A DNA stretch of 64,000 nucleotides from Nocardioides sp. cx-173 (lineage in GTDB: Bacteria > Actinomycetota > Actinomycetes > Propionibacteriales > Nocardioidaceae). Under the pieces are notes generated by a model. It searched no databases. It saw only the letters and a list, made by a program, of their open reading frames with translations, and was not told the DNA's origin. Below are positions 1 to 7,959 of the stretch, one piece after another; positions within the stretch are counted from its first letter, which is position 1; each line of letters starts with the position of its first letter. The translations under genes were made by a program, and so were the position numbers. Where the stretch lies: NCBI RefSeq assembly GCF_021117365.1, contig NZ_CP088262.1, positions 4,218,501 through 4,282,500 on the forward strand, written 5' to 3'.

Positions 1-75
1 CCCGAACTTCTGCAGCGGCCCCAGGTTGAGGCGCCGCTTCTCGTTGGCGTCCACGGACGCGTCTGCTGTGCTCAT
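1..75 (-). CDS. PTS sugar transporter EIIC subunit, N-terminus only (runs off the left edge)
   Basis: The reverse strand begins with ATG at 75 and encodes 25 residues ending at the window edge. The visible end, LNLGPLQKFG, is the cytoplasmic start of glucose/N-acetylglucosamine-type EIIC permeases, just before the first membrane helix. Its ATG overlaps the TGA of the GntR regulator (ATGA), so the two are probably translated together. EIIB and EIIA lie in the divergent operon from 2024, so this would be the membrane part of a PTS whose domains are on separate proteins. Only the N-terminus is visible, so sugar specificity rests on context. Confidence 0.75.
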   Translation of the reverse strand, partial: MSTADASVDANEKRRLNLGPLQKFG

Positions 76-854
76 CGCTTCTTCTTCCTCTCGGCGGTGT
101 TGCGGCGTTGGCCCAGGTCGTCACGGCCCAGGGACATGTGGATCTGGTAGCGGTCGCCGCGGTAGCGGGACACGACGTGCTCCATGGGTCGCCCGGCGCT
201 GGACGAGACGCGGCGGAACACGAGCAGAGGGGTGTTGAGCGGTGCGTCGAGGCGCCGCGCGGTGGCCGCGTCGGCGGTCTCCCCCCACAGCGTCTGCTCG
301 GCGGCGTCGATGGGGGCGTCGAAGACGTCGGCGAACAGCTCGTAGAGCGAGCCGCCGAGGTCGTGACGGTCCAGGCCGGGGAGCAGGGCGCGGGGGTACC
401 AGCCGTGCTCGAGCGCGATCGGCTCGCCGTCGGCGAGACGCACCCGGTCGACCCGCCACGCCGTGCCGTCGCCGTCGAGCCCGAGCGCGTGCACGACCTC
501 GGTCGGCGGCTCGTCCAGCTCCACCGACAGCAGCCGGGTGGAGGGCTCCAGCCCCCGGCGGCGCATGTCCTGGCTGAACGACGCGAGGTGTAGCCGGCTC
601 TCCAGCCGCGGCGTGGACACGAAGGTCCCCTTGCCGTGCACGCGCCGCAGCAGGCCGTCGGAGACCAGGCCGTCGATGGCCTTGCGCACCGTCGCACGGG
701 ACACGCCGTACGTCGCCATGAGGTCGCGCTCGGAGGGGATCGCGGCCCCCGGCCCCAGCTCTCGGGCGGCCAGCTCGGCGAGCGCGTCGCTGAGCTGGGC
801 GTGCTTGGTGAGCGGTCCCTCGATGAGGGTGCGGTCACGGGGACTGGTGGACAC
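72..854 (-). CDS. GntR/HutC-family regulator, DasR/NagR-like
   Basis: A 260-residue protein with an N-terminal winged HTH (about residues 17-80, PSERDLMATYGVSRATVRKA) followed by a UTRA effector domain (about 95-245, with LEHGWYPRALLPG and the closing RYRGDRYQIHMS). This is the HutC subgroup that senses glucosamine-6-P and related sugar phosphates. The GTG at 854 is chosen because the reading frame further upstream runs through the operator and lacks family similarity. It lies between the EIIC gene, which it overlaps by ATGA, and the divergent deaminase-PTS operon. It probably represses both directions through the palindrome at 882-907. The exact ligand is inferred. Confidence 0.85.
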   Translation of the reverse strand: MSTSPRDRTLIEGPLTKHAQLSDALAELAARELGPGAAIPSERDLMATYGVSRATVRKAIDGLVSDGLLRRVHGKGTFVSTPRLESRLHLASFSQDMRRRGLEPSTRLLSVELDEPPTEVVHALGLDGDGTAWRVDRVRLADGEPIALEHGWYPRALLPGLDRHDLGGSLYELFADVFDAPIDAAEQTLWGETADAATARRLDAPLNTPLLVFRRVSSSAGRPMEHVVSRYRGDRYQIHMSLGRDDLGQRRNTAERKKKR

Positions 855-881
855 GAGAGCCTCTCGACGGAGCCAGATGAC

Positions 882-907
882 ACTGGTACGGTCTGGTCCG
901 TACCAGT
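882..907. promoter_or_regulatory. Operator palindrome, DasR-like (dre) core
   Basis: Ten-base arms ACTGGTACGG and CCGTACCAGT are perfect reverse complements around a 6-nt spacer. The right part contains TGGT-N4-ACCA (894-905), the core of the DasR/NagR dre site TGGTCTAGACCA. It lies between the divergent GntR start (854) and the deaminase start (961), where a GntR dimer could control both promoters. Binding by the neighbouring regulator is inferred. Confidence 0.7.
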
Positions 908-960
908 TGGGAGTGTGAGCCCCCTCACCGGGGTTGTCAAGGGACCAGGGCGGGAGCGCG

Positions 961-2001
961 ATGAGCACACAGATGGCCCGGGAGATCGCCGAGCAGCCCG
1001 ACGCCGTACGGCGCACGCTCGCCGCGCTGCGTCCCCAGCGCGACGCGGTCCGCTCGCTCCTGCGCGGCCGGCGCCGGGTCCTGTTCGCCGCCCGGGGATC
1101 CTCCGACAACGCCGCGATCTACGGCCGCTACCTGCTCGAGACCCAGGCCGGTGTCGCCGGCGGACTGGTCTCGCCCAGCGTCGCGACCCACTACCGGTCG
1201 CGGCTGGACCTGTCGGACTGCGTGGTGGTCAGCGTGTCCCAGTCGGGAGCGACCGAGGAGATCGTGGCGACCCAGGAGTGGGCCCGCTCCTGCGGCGCGG
1301 CCACCCTCGCCGTCACCAACGTCGCCGACTCCCCGCTGGCGGGCGCGGCCGACCTGTCCCTGGTGACGCAGGCGGGAGCCGAGGTCGCCGTGCCCGCCAC
1401 GAAGACCTACCTCACCCAGCTGGTGGCGATGGCGGTGCTGACCGCCTCCGTGCTCGAGGATCCGGGACCGCTGGACGCCGCGCTGGACCGGGTCCCCGGC
1501 GAGATCGAGCGGCTGCTCGACGTCCCCGTCGACGAGGCGGTGGCGGCCCTGCGCGACACGGCGTACACGGTCGTGTCGGGGCGCGGGCTGATGATGGGCA
1601 CCGCGCTCGAGACCGCGCTGAAGCTCGAGGAGACCTGCCAGCGCCCGGTGCGCGGCTACTCCTACGCCGACCTGCGGCACGGCCCGATCGCGGTGGTCAC
1701 CCAGGGCATGACCGCCCTGCTGCTGGCCGCGCCGGACGGGCCGCTGCTCGAGCCGCTGGTCGACCTCGCCGACGACCTGGCCTCGCGCGGTGCCCGGGTC
1801 GTGGGCATCGGCGGCGACGCGGCCTTCGCGCGGGCGTGTGCCGTCCATGTCGCGGGCCCCGACCTCACCGAGGCCGCCGCACCGCTGGGCGCCATCGTGC
1901 CCGGCCAGCGCATCGTCGAGGGGCTGGCTCGCGACCTCGGCCTGGACCCCGATCGCCCCCAGGGGCTGGCCAAGGTCACCTCGACCGACCCACACTCGTG
2001 A
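961..2001 (+). CDS. SIS-family glucosamine-6-phosphate deaminase (NagB-II type)
   Basis: A 346-residue protein with two SIS (sugar isomerase) domains, about residues 30-175 and 195-335. The phosphosugar-binding serines are in SVSQSGATEE (91-100) and the second domain carries the conserved GRGLMMGTALE and YADLRHGP segments. It resembles the isomerase half of GlmS but has no glutaminase domain, the pattern of NagB-II deaminases that convert GlcN-6-P to fructose-6-P plus ammonia. ATG 961 is chosen because it follows a GGGAGC ribosome site; an earlier in-frame ATG at 934 adds only nine residues. It is first in an operon with EIIB, EIIA and a HAD phosphatase. No nagA deacetylase is visible here. 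Confidence 0.8.
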   Translation: MSTQMAREIAEQPDAVRRTLAALRPQRDAVRSLLRGRRRVLFAARGSSDNAAIYGRYLLETQAGVAGGLVSPSVATHYRSRLDLSDCVVVSVSQSGATEEIVATQEWARSCGAATLAVTNVADSPLAGAADLSLVTQAGAEVAVPATKTYLTQLVAMAVLTASVLEDPGPLDAALDRVPGEIERLLDVPVDEAVAALRDTAYTVVSGRGLMMGTALETALKLEETCQRPVRGYSYADLRHGPIAVVTQGMTALLLAAPDGPLLEPLVDLADDLASRGARVVGIGGDAAFARACAVHVAGPDLTEAAAPLGAIVPGQRIVEGLARDLGLDPDRPQGLAKVTSTDPHS

Positions 2002-2023
2002 CCCCACCACCGAAGGAGCAGAG

Positions 2024-2257
2024 ATGAGCAGCAAGGCCGAGCAGATCCTCGCGGGCCTCGGCGGCGCCGACAACGTCGTCGAGATCGAGCCCTGCATCAC
2101 CCGCCTGCGCACGGAGGTCAACGACGCCTCGCTCGTCGACGAGAAGGCGCTCAAGGCCGCGGGCGCGCACGGCGTCATGCAGTCCGGCACGGTGGTCCAG
2201 GTCGTCGTCGGCCCCGAGGCCGACAACCTCGCCGACGACATCGAGGACCTGATGTGA
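2024..2257 (+). CDS. PTS EIIB subunit (glucose/N-acetylglucosamine family)
   Basis: A 77-residue stand-alone EIIB domain. The phosphorylated cysteine is in the conserved EPCITRLR (about residues 22-29), and GVMQSGTVVQVVVGPEA is the usual closing strand of the family. A strong GAAGGAG precedes ATG 2024. The stop overlaps the GTG start of EIIA, so the two are translationally coupled. It should pass phosphate from EIIA to the sugar bound by the EIIC that starts at position 75. Domain-split GlcNAc PTS proteins are typical of actinobacteria. Confidence 0.9.
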   Translation: MSSKAEQILAGLGGADNVVEIEPCITRLRTEVNDASLVDEKALKAAGAHGVMQSGTVVQVVVGPEADNLADDIEDLM

Positions 2258-2703
2258 CCCAGGTGCTCGCGCCCCTGGCCGGGCGGGTCGTGGCGATGAC
2301 CGACGTGCCCGACCCGGTGTTCGCCTCGGAGATGGTCGGCCCCGGCGTCGCGATCGACCCCGACCCGGGCGAGGTCACGGTCGTCTCGCCCGTGGCGGGC
2401 AGGGTGGTCAAGGTGCACCCGCACGCCTTCGTGGTCCTGGCCGACGACGGCGTCGGCGTCCTGGTCCACCTGGGCATCGACACGGTCCGGCTGGAGGGCC
2501 GCGGCTTCGAGGTGCTGGTCGAGCAGGGCAGCACCGTCGAGGCCGGCGCCCCGATGGTCCGGTGGGACCCGGCCGCGCTCACCGACGCGATGTCGGCGCT
2601 GGTGCCGGTCGTGGCGATGGACCGCCCCAAGGGCTCGGTCGCCGCGCCGGCGGACGACGCCCGCGCGGTCGCCGGCGACCTCCTCTTCACCGTCTCCACG
2701 TGA
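2254..2703 (+). CDS. PTS EIIA subunit (Crr-like, glucose family)
   Basis: A 149-residue soluble EIIA of the glucose family. It has the two active-site histidine regions: HPHAFVVLADDG and VLVHLGIDTVRLEG, the latter holding the residue phosphorylated by HPr. It starts at GTG 2254, overlapping the EIIB stop, and its own TGA overlaps the GTG start of the next gene. Besides feeding EIIB, such EIIA proteins can have regulatory roles, but nothing in this sequence shows that. Confidence 0.9.
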   Translation: MTQVLAPLAGRVVAMTDVPDPVFASEMVGPGVAIDPDPGEVTVVSPVAGRVVKVHPHAFVVLADDGVGVLVHLGIDTVRLEGRGFEVLVEQGSTVEAGAPMVRWDPAALTDAMSALVPVVAMDRPKGSVAAPADDARAVAGDLLFTVST

Positions 2704-3335
2704 GACCCGCGGCGCTGCTCCTCGACCTCGACGGGACGCTGGTGGACTCCGAGCCGCTGCAGCGCGCCGCCTACGCGTCGTACTTCGCCAGCCGGGGCTG
2801 GGAGGTCGCCGACCTCACGGTCTTCACCGGCCGTCGCGCGAGCGACGTCTTCGCCGCGGAGCCGGGGCCGTGGGCCGGCGAGGACCCGCGCGTGCTGCAC
2901 GAGGCGGTCGTGGCCCACTTCCCCGAGGACTCGCTGCCCGACGAGGTGCCCGGCGCCCGAGACCTGGTGCTGGCCGCGGCACGCGCCGCGGTGCCGGTCG
3001 CGATCGTGACCTCGGCGGGGGCGCCGTGGGTGGCCCGGGCGGTGGGAGCGCTCGGCGTCCTCGAGCACGTCGCTCTCGTGGTCACCGCCGCCGACGTGAC
3101 CGACGGCAAGCCCCATCCCGCGGGCTACCTGCTCGCGGCCGAGCGACTGGGGGTCTCCCCCGCCGACTGCCTGGCCGCCGAGGACTCGCCCGCCGGCGTA
3201 CGCGCGGCGGTCTCGGCCGGCGTCGGTCAGGTCGTCGGCGTCACCACGACCCACGACGACGCCGTCCTGGCCGCCGCCGGCGCCACCGAGGTCCTCCCCG
3301 ACCTCCGCGTGCTCGCGGCCCGGCTGCGCCGGTGA
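2700..3335 (+). CDS. HAD-superfamily phosphatase (beta-phosphoglucomutase-like)
   Basis: A 211-residue HAD hydrolase with the four motifs in order: LLLDLDGTLVDSE at the N-terminus (nucleophile Asp9), VTSAG (motif II), the DGKPHP lysine (motif III) and AAEDSPAG (motif IV). A helical cap lies between motif I and II. GTG 2700 overlaps the EIIA stop, and the HAD motif begins within ten residues of it. As last gene of the amino-sugar PTS operon it may dephosphorylate a sugar phosphate, but the substrate cannot be read from sequence. Confidence 0.8.
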   Translation: MRPAALLLDLDGTLVDSEPLQRAAYASYFASRGWEVADLTVFTGRRASDVFAAEPGPWAGEDPRVLHEAVVAHFPEDSLPDEVPGARDLVLAAARAAVPVAIVTSAGAPWVARAVGALGVLEHVALVVTAADVTDGKPHPAGYLLAAERLGVSPADCLAAEDSPAGVRAAVSAGVGQVVGVTTTHDDAVLAAAGATEVLPDLRVLAARLRR

Positions 3336-3339
3336 CGGC

Positions 3340-4584
3340 TCAGGCCGCCCGGCCGACCTTGAGCCGGCGAGCCTGCTGGGTGAGGCGGGCCTGGGCGGCG
3401 CGGCGGACCTTGGGGCCCTTGGTGGTCATGGCGTAGAGGACCTTGAGCTGGCTGGGCAGGTTCTTGGCGTTGGTGGTGGCCAGGAAGTCGTTGGGCAGGG
3501 AGAGCCGGACGACCTTGTGCCAGGCGCTCGCGACCTGCTTCGGGAGCGGGGCCATGTGGTAGCTCAGGCCGTAGCGCTGGAAGAGGTCCTGCACCTGCGG
3601 GGCGATCTCGGCGTAGCGGTTGCTGGGCAGGTCGGGGAACAGGTGGTGCTCGATCTGGTGCGAGAGGTTGCCGGTCATGAAGTGCATGGCCTTGCTGCCG
3701 GAGATGTTGGCCGAGCCGAGCATCTGGCGCAGGTACCACTCGCCGCGGGTCTCGCCCTCGATCGAGGAGCGCTCGAAGGTCTCGACGCCCTCGGGGAAGT
3801 GGCCGCACATGATGACCGAGTGCGTCCACAGGTTGCGCACGACGTTGGCGGTGAAGTTGGCGGCCAGGGTCGGCAGGAACGAGCCGGTCGGGAGCGACAT
3901 CGCCGGGTGGACGACGTAGTCCTTGGTCACCTGGTTGCGGATCTTCTTCAGCGTCTGCTTGGCCCGCGCCTTGAACGCCGGGTCCTTGCGGCGCTTCTCG
4001 CTCGCGAGGTTCTTGCCGAGCTCGAGGTCGTAGGCGGCGATGCCGTACTCGAAGAAGCAGGCGTTGATGAAGTTCCACACCGGCTGGGCGAGGTAGAGCG
4101 GGTACCAGCGCTGGTCCTCGTCGACGCGCATGATGCCGTAGCCGAGGTCGTTGTCCTTGCCGACGACGTTGGTGTAGGTGTGGTGCAGCTCGTTGTGCGA
4201 GTGCTTCCACTGGTCCGACGGCGAGGCGTTGTCCCACTCCCACGTGGTGGAGTGGATCTTCGGGTCGCGCATCCAGTCCCACTGGCCGTGCATGATGTTG
4301 TGCCCGACCTCCATGTTCTCGATGATCTTCGCGACGCTGAGGCCGGCGGTGCCGAGCACCCAGGCCGGCGGGAAGACGCTGGCGAGCAGCACGGCCCGGC
4401 TGGCGAGCTCGAGCTTGCGCTGGGCGTCGATCACCTTGCGGATGTACGCCGCGTCGCGCTCGCCGCGGGTGTCGAGGATCGACTGGCGGATGGCGTCGAG
4501 CTCGACGCCGATCTGCTCGATCTCCTCAGGGGTCAGGTGGGCGATCGGGTTCGTGCTCTCGGTCTTCTTCTGAAGGACGGTCAT
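3340..4584 (-). CDS. Membrane acyl-CoA (fatty acid) desaturase, DesA3-like
   Basis: A 414-residue integral membrane di-iron desaturase. The three histidine boxes are present: GHNIMH (about 94-99), HSHNELHH (about 128-135) and HQIEHH (about 309-314), with hydrophobic stretches between them. It should introduce a cis double bond into fatty acyl-CoA using electrons from the reductase encoded 27 bp upstream in the same direction. The same desaturase-reductase pairing is known in mycobacteria. The 3' end abuts the convergent HAD gene with only 4 bp between stops. Confidence 0.92.
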   Translation of the reverse strand: MTVLQKKTESTNPIAHLTPEEIEQIGVELDAIRQSILDTRGERDAAYIRKVIDAQRKLELASRAVLLASVFPPAWVLGTAGLSVAKIIENMEVGHNIMHGQWDWMRDPKIHSTTWEWDNASPSDQWKHSHNELHHTYTNVVGKDNDLGYGIMRVDEDQRWYPLYLAQPVWNFINACFFEYGIAAYDLELGKNLASEKRRKDPAFKARAKQTLKKIRNQVTKDYVVHPAMSLPTGSFLPTLAANFTANVVRNLWTHSVIMCGHFPEGVETFERSSIEGETRGEWYLRQMLGSANISGSKAMHFMTGNLSHQIEHHLFPDLPSNRYAEIAPQVQDLFQRYGLSYHMAPLPKQVASAWHKVVRLSLPNDFLATTNAKNLPSQLKVLYAMTTKGPKVRRAAQARLTQQARRLKVGRAA

Positions 4585-4611
4585 GTCGATCTCCTCGTGG
4601 TGGTCGATCGG

Positions 4612-5727
4612 TCAGTGGTCGATGTCGCAGGCGCCGGCGGCCGCGTTGATGCAGGTCTGGATGACGACGCCGTCGCCCGGGGCGGCGACGGTGAGCTCGC
4701 CGTTGCGCAGGTCGCGCACGGCGCCCTCGCGCAGGGGCAGCACGCAGCCGAAGCACACGCCCATGCGGCAGCCGCTCGGCATCAGGACGCCACCGGCCTC
4801 GGCGGCGTCGAGGATCGGGGTGGCCCCGTCGCCCTCGACGGTGATGTCGCTCTTGGTGAACGACACGCTGCCGCCCTCGCCGGTCGCGACGACCGCGGTG
4901 CGGAACCGCTCGATGTGCAGCGGCAGGTCGCGGGCGGTGTGGTGCTCCTCGAGCGCATCGAGGAGGCCGACCGGCCCGCAGGCGTACGTCGTGCGCTCGG
5001 CGAGGTCGGGGACGATGGTGTCCAGGTCGTGCACGTCGAGCATCCCGTGCACGTCGGTGTGCATCTCGACCAGGCGGACCCGGCCCTCCTCGGCGTACTG
5101 GCGCAGCTCCTGGCCGAAGATCACCTCCGAGCGCGACAGCGCGGAGTGCAGCAGCACGATGTCGGCGTCGAGCCGCTCGGCGCGCGAGAACAGGTTGCGC
5201 AGCATCCCGATCACCGGCGTCACCCCGGAGCCGGCCGTGACCAGCAGCAGCTTGGCGGGGACCGGGTCGGGGAGCACGAAGTCACCCTCGGCCTGGCCGA
5301 GCTGCAGCATCTGGCCGACCCGCGCATGGCGCACCAGGTGGGTGGAGACCGCGCCGTCGGGGATCGCCTTGACGGTGATGCTGATGTGGCCGTCGGCCCG
5401 GGGGCCGTGGGTCAGGGAGTAGGTGCGCCACAGGCGGACGCCGTCGACGTCCACGCCCACCCGGACGTACTGACCGGGCACATGGCCGGCCCAGTCCTTG
5501 CCCGGCTTGAGCACGATCGTCGCGGCGTCGGCGGTCTCCGGGACGATCGAGACGATGCGCGCGCGCAGGTCGGCGCCGGAGCGGAGCGGGGAGAAGATGT
5601 CGAGGACGTCGGCCGGCACGAGCGGCGTCACGGCGGCCTCGGCCACGCGCATCAGCCGGTCTCGCAGCGCGCGGGAGCGCCGGGCGGGCTGGCCGCTCGA
5701 GGCGCGCAAGAGAGCTACGGAGGACAT
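4612..5727 (-). CDS. Ferredoxin reductase (FAD/NAD(P)H, C-terminal 2Fe-2S) for the desaturase
   Basis: A 371-residue electron-transfer protein. Order of domains: FAD-binding barrel (about 45-140, RTYSLTHGP), NAD-binding domain (about 145-260, TAGSGVTPVIGMLR) and a plant-type 2Fe-2S domain (about 290-371). The iron-sulfur cysteines are in CRMGVCFGC plus the downstream CINAAAG. ATG 5727 is preceded by GGAGGAGGG. It is first in a two-gene unit with the desaturase, which it should reduce. The divergent PucR-type gene is its likely regulator. Confidence 0.9.
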   Translation of the reverse strand: MSSVALLRASSGQPARRSRALRDRLMRVAEAAVTPLVPADVLDIFSPLRSGADLRARIVSIVPETADAATIVLKPGKDWAGHVPGQYVRVGVDVDGVRLWRTYSLTHGPRADGHISITVKAIPDGAVSTHLVRHARVGQMLQLGQAEGDFVLPDPVPAKLLLVTAGSGVTPVIGMLRNLFSRAERLDADIVLLHSALSRSEVIFGQELRQYAEEGRVRLVEMHTDVHGMLDVHDLDTIVPDLAERTTYACGPVGLLDALEEHHTARDLPLHIERFRTAVVATGEGGSVSFTKSDITVEGDGATPILDAAEAGGVLMPSGCRMGVCFGCVLPLREGAVRDLRNGELTVAAPGDGVVIQTCINAAAGACDIDH

Positions 5728-5762
5728 GTCCCTACCCTCCTCCACCTCACGGGGTAAAGTCA

Positions 5763-5790
5763 TGACCTCAGGACGTGAAGACTCAGGTCA
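5763..5790. promoter_or_regulatory. Imperfect palindrome between the desaturase operon and the PucR regulator
   Basis: TGACCTCAG (5763-5771) and CTCAGGTCA (5782-5790) pair at eight of nine positions across a 10-nt spacer. The pair sits in the 85-bp gap between two divergent starts (5727 and 5813), where an operator for the PucR-type protein would be expected. Binding is inferred. Confidence 0.4.
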
Positions 5791-5812
5791 CAATTGTTCG
5801 GAGGAGACAACA

Positions 5813-6988
5813 GTGTCGCCTTCCCGTCGTCCCACGGCCGGCCAGGACCTGCTGATCCCGGTCGAGGCGGTCGCCGAGATCCGCTCCCACCTGCCGTCGG
5901 TGGCCGACGACGTGGTGGCCGCGATCATCGAGGAGGTCCCCAGCTACGCCGACGCGTTCGGCGGGCGGATGGGCGAGACCATCCGCAACGCCGTCCAGCT
6001 CGCGCTCGGCGGATTCCTCTCCCTGGCCGGCGGCACCCCCGGCGCCGAACCGCGCACCCCCGCCGCGCCCGCCGTCGACGGCGCCTACCAGCTCGGCCGC
6101 GGCGAGGCCCGCAGCGGCCGCTCGACCGACGCCCTGCTGGCGGCGTACCGGATCGGGGCCCGCGTGTCCTGGCGCGAGATGTCGACCTACGCCGTCGCAG
6201 CGGGACTGTCGGCCGAGACGCTGGTGTCCTTCGCCGAGCTGGTCTTCGCCTACATCGACGAGCTCTCCGCCGCGAGCGTGGCCGGGCACACCGACGAGCT
6301 GGCGACCTCGGGGCGCGTGCGCCAACGCTTGCTCGAGCGGATCGCCCACCACCTGCTCGTCGGGTCGCCGGCCGAGACCGTGACCAGCGCCGCCGAGCGC
6401 GCCGGCTGGGGGCCGCCCGAGACCCTGACCGCGGTCATCGTGCCGGAGTCCCAGGTCCGCCCGGTGCTGGCCGAGCTCTCGGCCCAGACCCTGCAGACCG
6501 AGCTGCCCGACCTGGACGAGGTCGCGCTGCTGCTGGTCCCCGACGCGCATGGCCGCGCGCGCGGCGCCCTGCTGCGCACGCTGGCCGACCGCAGCTGCGT
6601 GGCCGGACCGGCGCGGCCCTGGCTGGACGTGCGCGCGTCGTACGACCGCGCGATGCGGGCCCGGGCCTCGGGCCTGGACGGCGACACCGAGGCACACCTG
6701 GTCCGCCTGGTCCTCACCGCCGACGCCGACGCCCTCGCGGACCTGCGCACCGACGCGCTGGCGCCGCTGGCCGGGCTGCGGCCCGGCGTCGCCGAGAAGC
6801 TCGCCGACACGCTGCGGGCGTGGCTGCTGCACCAGGGTCGCCGCGACGACGTCGCCGAGGCGCTGTTCGTGCATCCGCAGACGGTGCGCTACCGGATGGG
6901 CCAGCTCCGCGACCTGTACGGCGACCGGCTCGAGGACCCGGAGACGGTACTCGCCCTGACGATCGCGCTCGGGGCCTCCGTACCGTAG
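5813..6988 (+). CDS. PucR-family transcriptional regulator
   Basis: A 391-residue regulator. The C-terminus (about 335-388) carries the PucR/CdaR-type helix-turn-helix, VAEALFVHPQTVRYRMGQLR, followed by the family's closing helix. The N-terminal 150 residues form a helical sensor-like region (LLAAYRIGARVSWREM) common in this subgroup. GTG 5813 is chosen because GGAGGAG lies just upstream and the start matches the family length; the open frame upstream of it is antisense to the reductase gene. Divergence from the desaturase-reductase pair suggests control of fatty acid desaturation. Confidence 0.85.
   Translation: MSPSRRPTAGQDLLIPVEAVAEIRSHLPSVADDVVAAIIEEVPSYADAFGGRMGETIRNAVQLALGGFLSLAGGTPGAEPRTPAAPAVDGAYQLGRGEARSGRSTDALLAAYRIGARVSWREMSTYAVAAGLSAETLVSFAELVFAYIDELSAASVAGHTDELATSGRVRQRLLERIAHHLLVGSPAETVTSAAERAGWGPPETLTAVIVPESQVRPVLAELSAQTLQTELPDLDEVALLLVPDAHGRARGALLRTLADRSCVAGPARPWLDVRASYDRAMRARASGLDGDTEAHLVRLVLTADADALADLRTDALAPLAGLRPGVAEKLADTLRAWLLHQGRRDDVAEALFVHPQTVRYRMGQLRDLYGDRLEDPETVLALTIALGASVP
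6981..6986 (+). promoter_or_regulatory. Candidate -10 hexamer TACCGT, leaderless start of the SGNH gene
   Basis: TACCGT lies 7 nt before ATG 6994 and fits TANNNT at leaderless spacing. It overlaps the PucR stop codon. Confidence 0.4.
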
Positions 6989-6993
6989 AGCCC

Positions 6994-7947
6994 ATGCCCA
7001 CCCCCCGGACCGCCCGCGCCCTGCTCGCCGGCGTGGTCGTGCCCGCCCTGCTGACGCTCGCCTCGTGCGCGGGCGACGACCCGCCGCTGGACACCACCCC
7101 GACGCCGCGTCCCACCCCGCCTGCCGATGCCTCGGGTGGCGCCGCGGGCGGCGCGTCGGGCGACCCGTCGGGGGCTGCGGCAGGGACCTACGTCGCCCTG
7201 GGCGACTCCTTCGTGGCGGCGCCGCTGGTGCCGGACACCGACCCCGACGACGGCTGTCAGCGTTCGGACGGCAACTACCCCCACCTCGTGGCGGCCGAGG
7301 CCGGCTACGAGCTCGTCGACGTCAGCTGCGTCGCGGCGTCCAGCACCTCGATGGTCGGGGCCCAGGTCAGCGGGGAGACCCAGAGCCTCCCGCAGTTCGA
7401 CGCGCTCGACGCGGACGTCGACCTGGTGACCGTCACGATCGGCGGCAACGACTTCGGGCTGTTCTCCCAGCTCCTGGTGGCCTGCCTGCAGGCCGGTCAG
7501 GGCGACCAGCGCGGCGCCTCCTGCCAGCAGGCCCAGGCCGGCAACGGCGACCGGCCACTCGAGCAGGCCGCGAAGATCCGGGCCCGCGTCGAGGCCGTCA
7601 CCCGCGGGATCAGGGACCGGGCACCGAACGCCCGCGTGATCGTCGCGAACTACCCCCAGCTGCTGCCGGACCGCGGCTCGTGCCCCGACCTCATCCCGAT
7701 CGCCGCCCGCGACTACCCCTACGTCGTCCGCGTCAACAAGGCGCTCTCGGACGCCGTCCGGCTCGGCGGCAAGGCCGGCGGCGCGGAGGTCGTCGACGTG
7801 TTCAAGGCGAGCAAGGGCCACGACATCTGCGCCGACGAGCCCTGGGTCAACGGCATCCAGACCGACCCTGAGCGCGCCCTCGCCCTGCACCCGTTCGCCG
7901 AGGGCCAGCGCGCCGTCGCCGACCTGGTGCTCGCGGCCATCGCGTAG
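6994..7947 (+). CDS. SGNH/GDSL-family hydrolase lipoprotein
   Basis: A 317-residue secreted esterase-like protein. The signal peptide ends in the lipobox LASC (Cys25), followed by a Pro/Gly/Ala-rich linker to about residue 64. Catalytic blocks: GDSF (Ser72), GGND (about 150-153) and the C-terminal ALHPF, with the family histidine preceded by an Asp. Cysteines in CQ, CV, CL and CP suggest disulfides, as in the Streptomyces scabies esterase/lipase group. It probably cleaves an ester outside the membrane; the substrate is unknown. Confidence 0.85.
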   Translation: MPTPRTARALLAGVVVPALLTLASCAGDDPPLDTTPTPRPTPPADASGGAAGGASGDPSGAAAGTYVALGDSFVAAPLVPDTDPDDGCQRSDGNYPHLVAAEAGYELVDVSCVAASSTSMVGAQVSGETQSLPQFDALDADVDLVTVTIGGNDFGLFSQLLVACLQAGQGDQRGASCQQAQAGNGDRPLEQAAKIRARVEAVTRGIRDRAPNARVIVANYPQLLPDRGSCPDLIPIAARDYPYVVRVNKALSDAVRLGGKAGGAEVVDVFKASKGHDICADEPWVNGIQTDPERALALHPFAEGQRAVADLVLAAIA

Positions 7948-7959
7948 CGGCGCCGTCCG

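Noticed and set aside
3517..5757. A 746-codon open frame on the plus strand
   Set aside because: It runs antisense to the desaturase and reductase, which have full catalytic motifs. No family resemblance.
5498..5812. An earlier start for the PucR regulator
   Set aside because: The upstream frame is antisense to the reductase gene; GTG 5813 has a strong ribosome site and matches the usual length.
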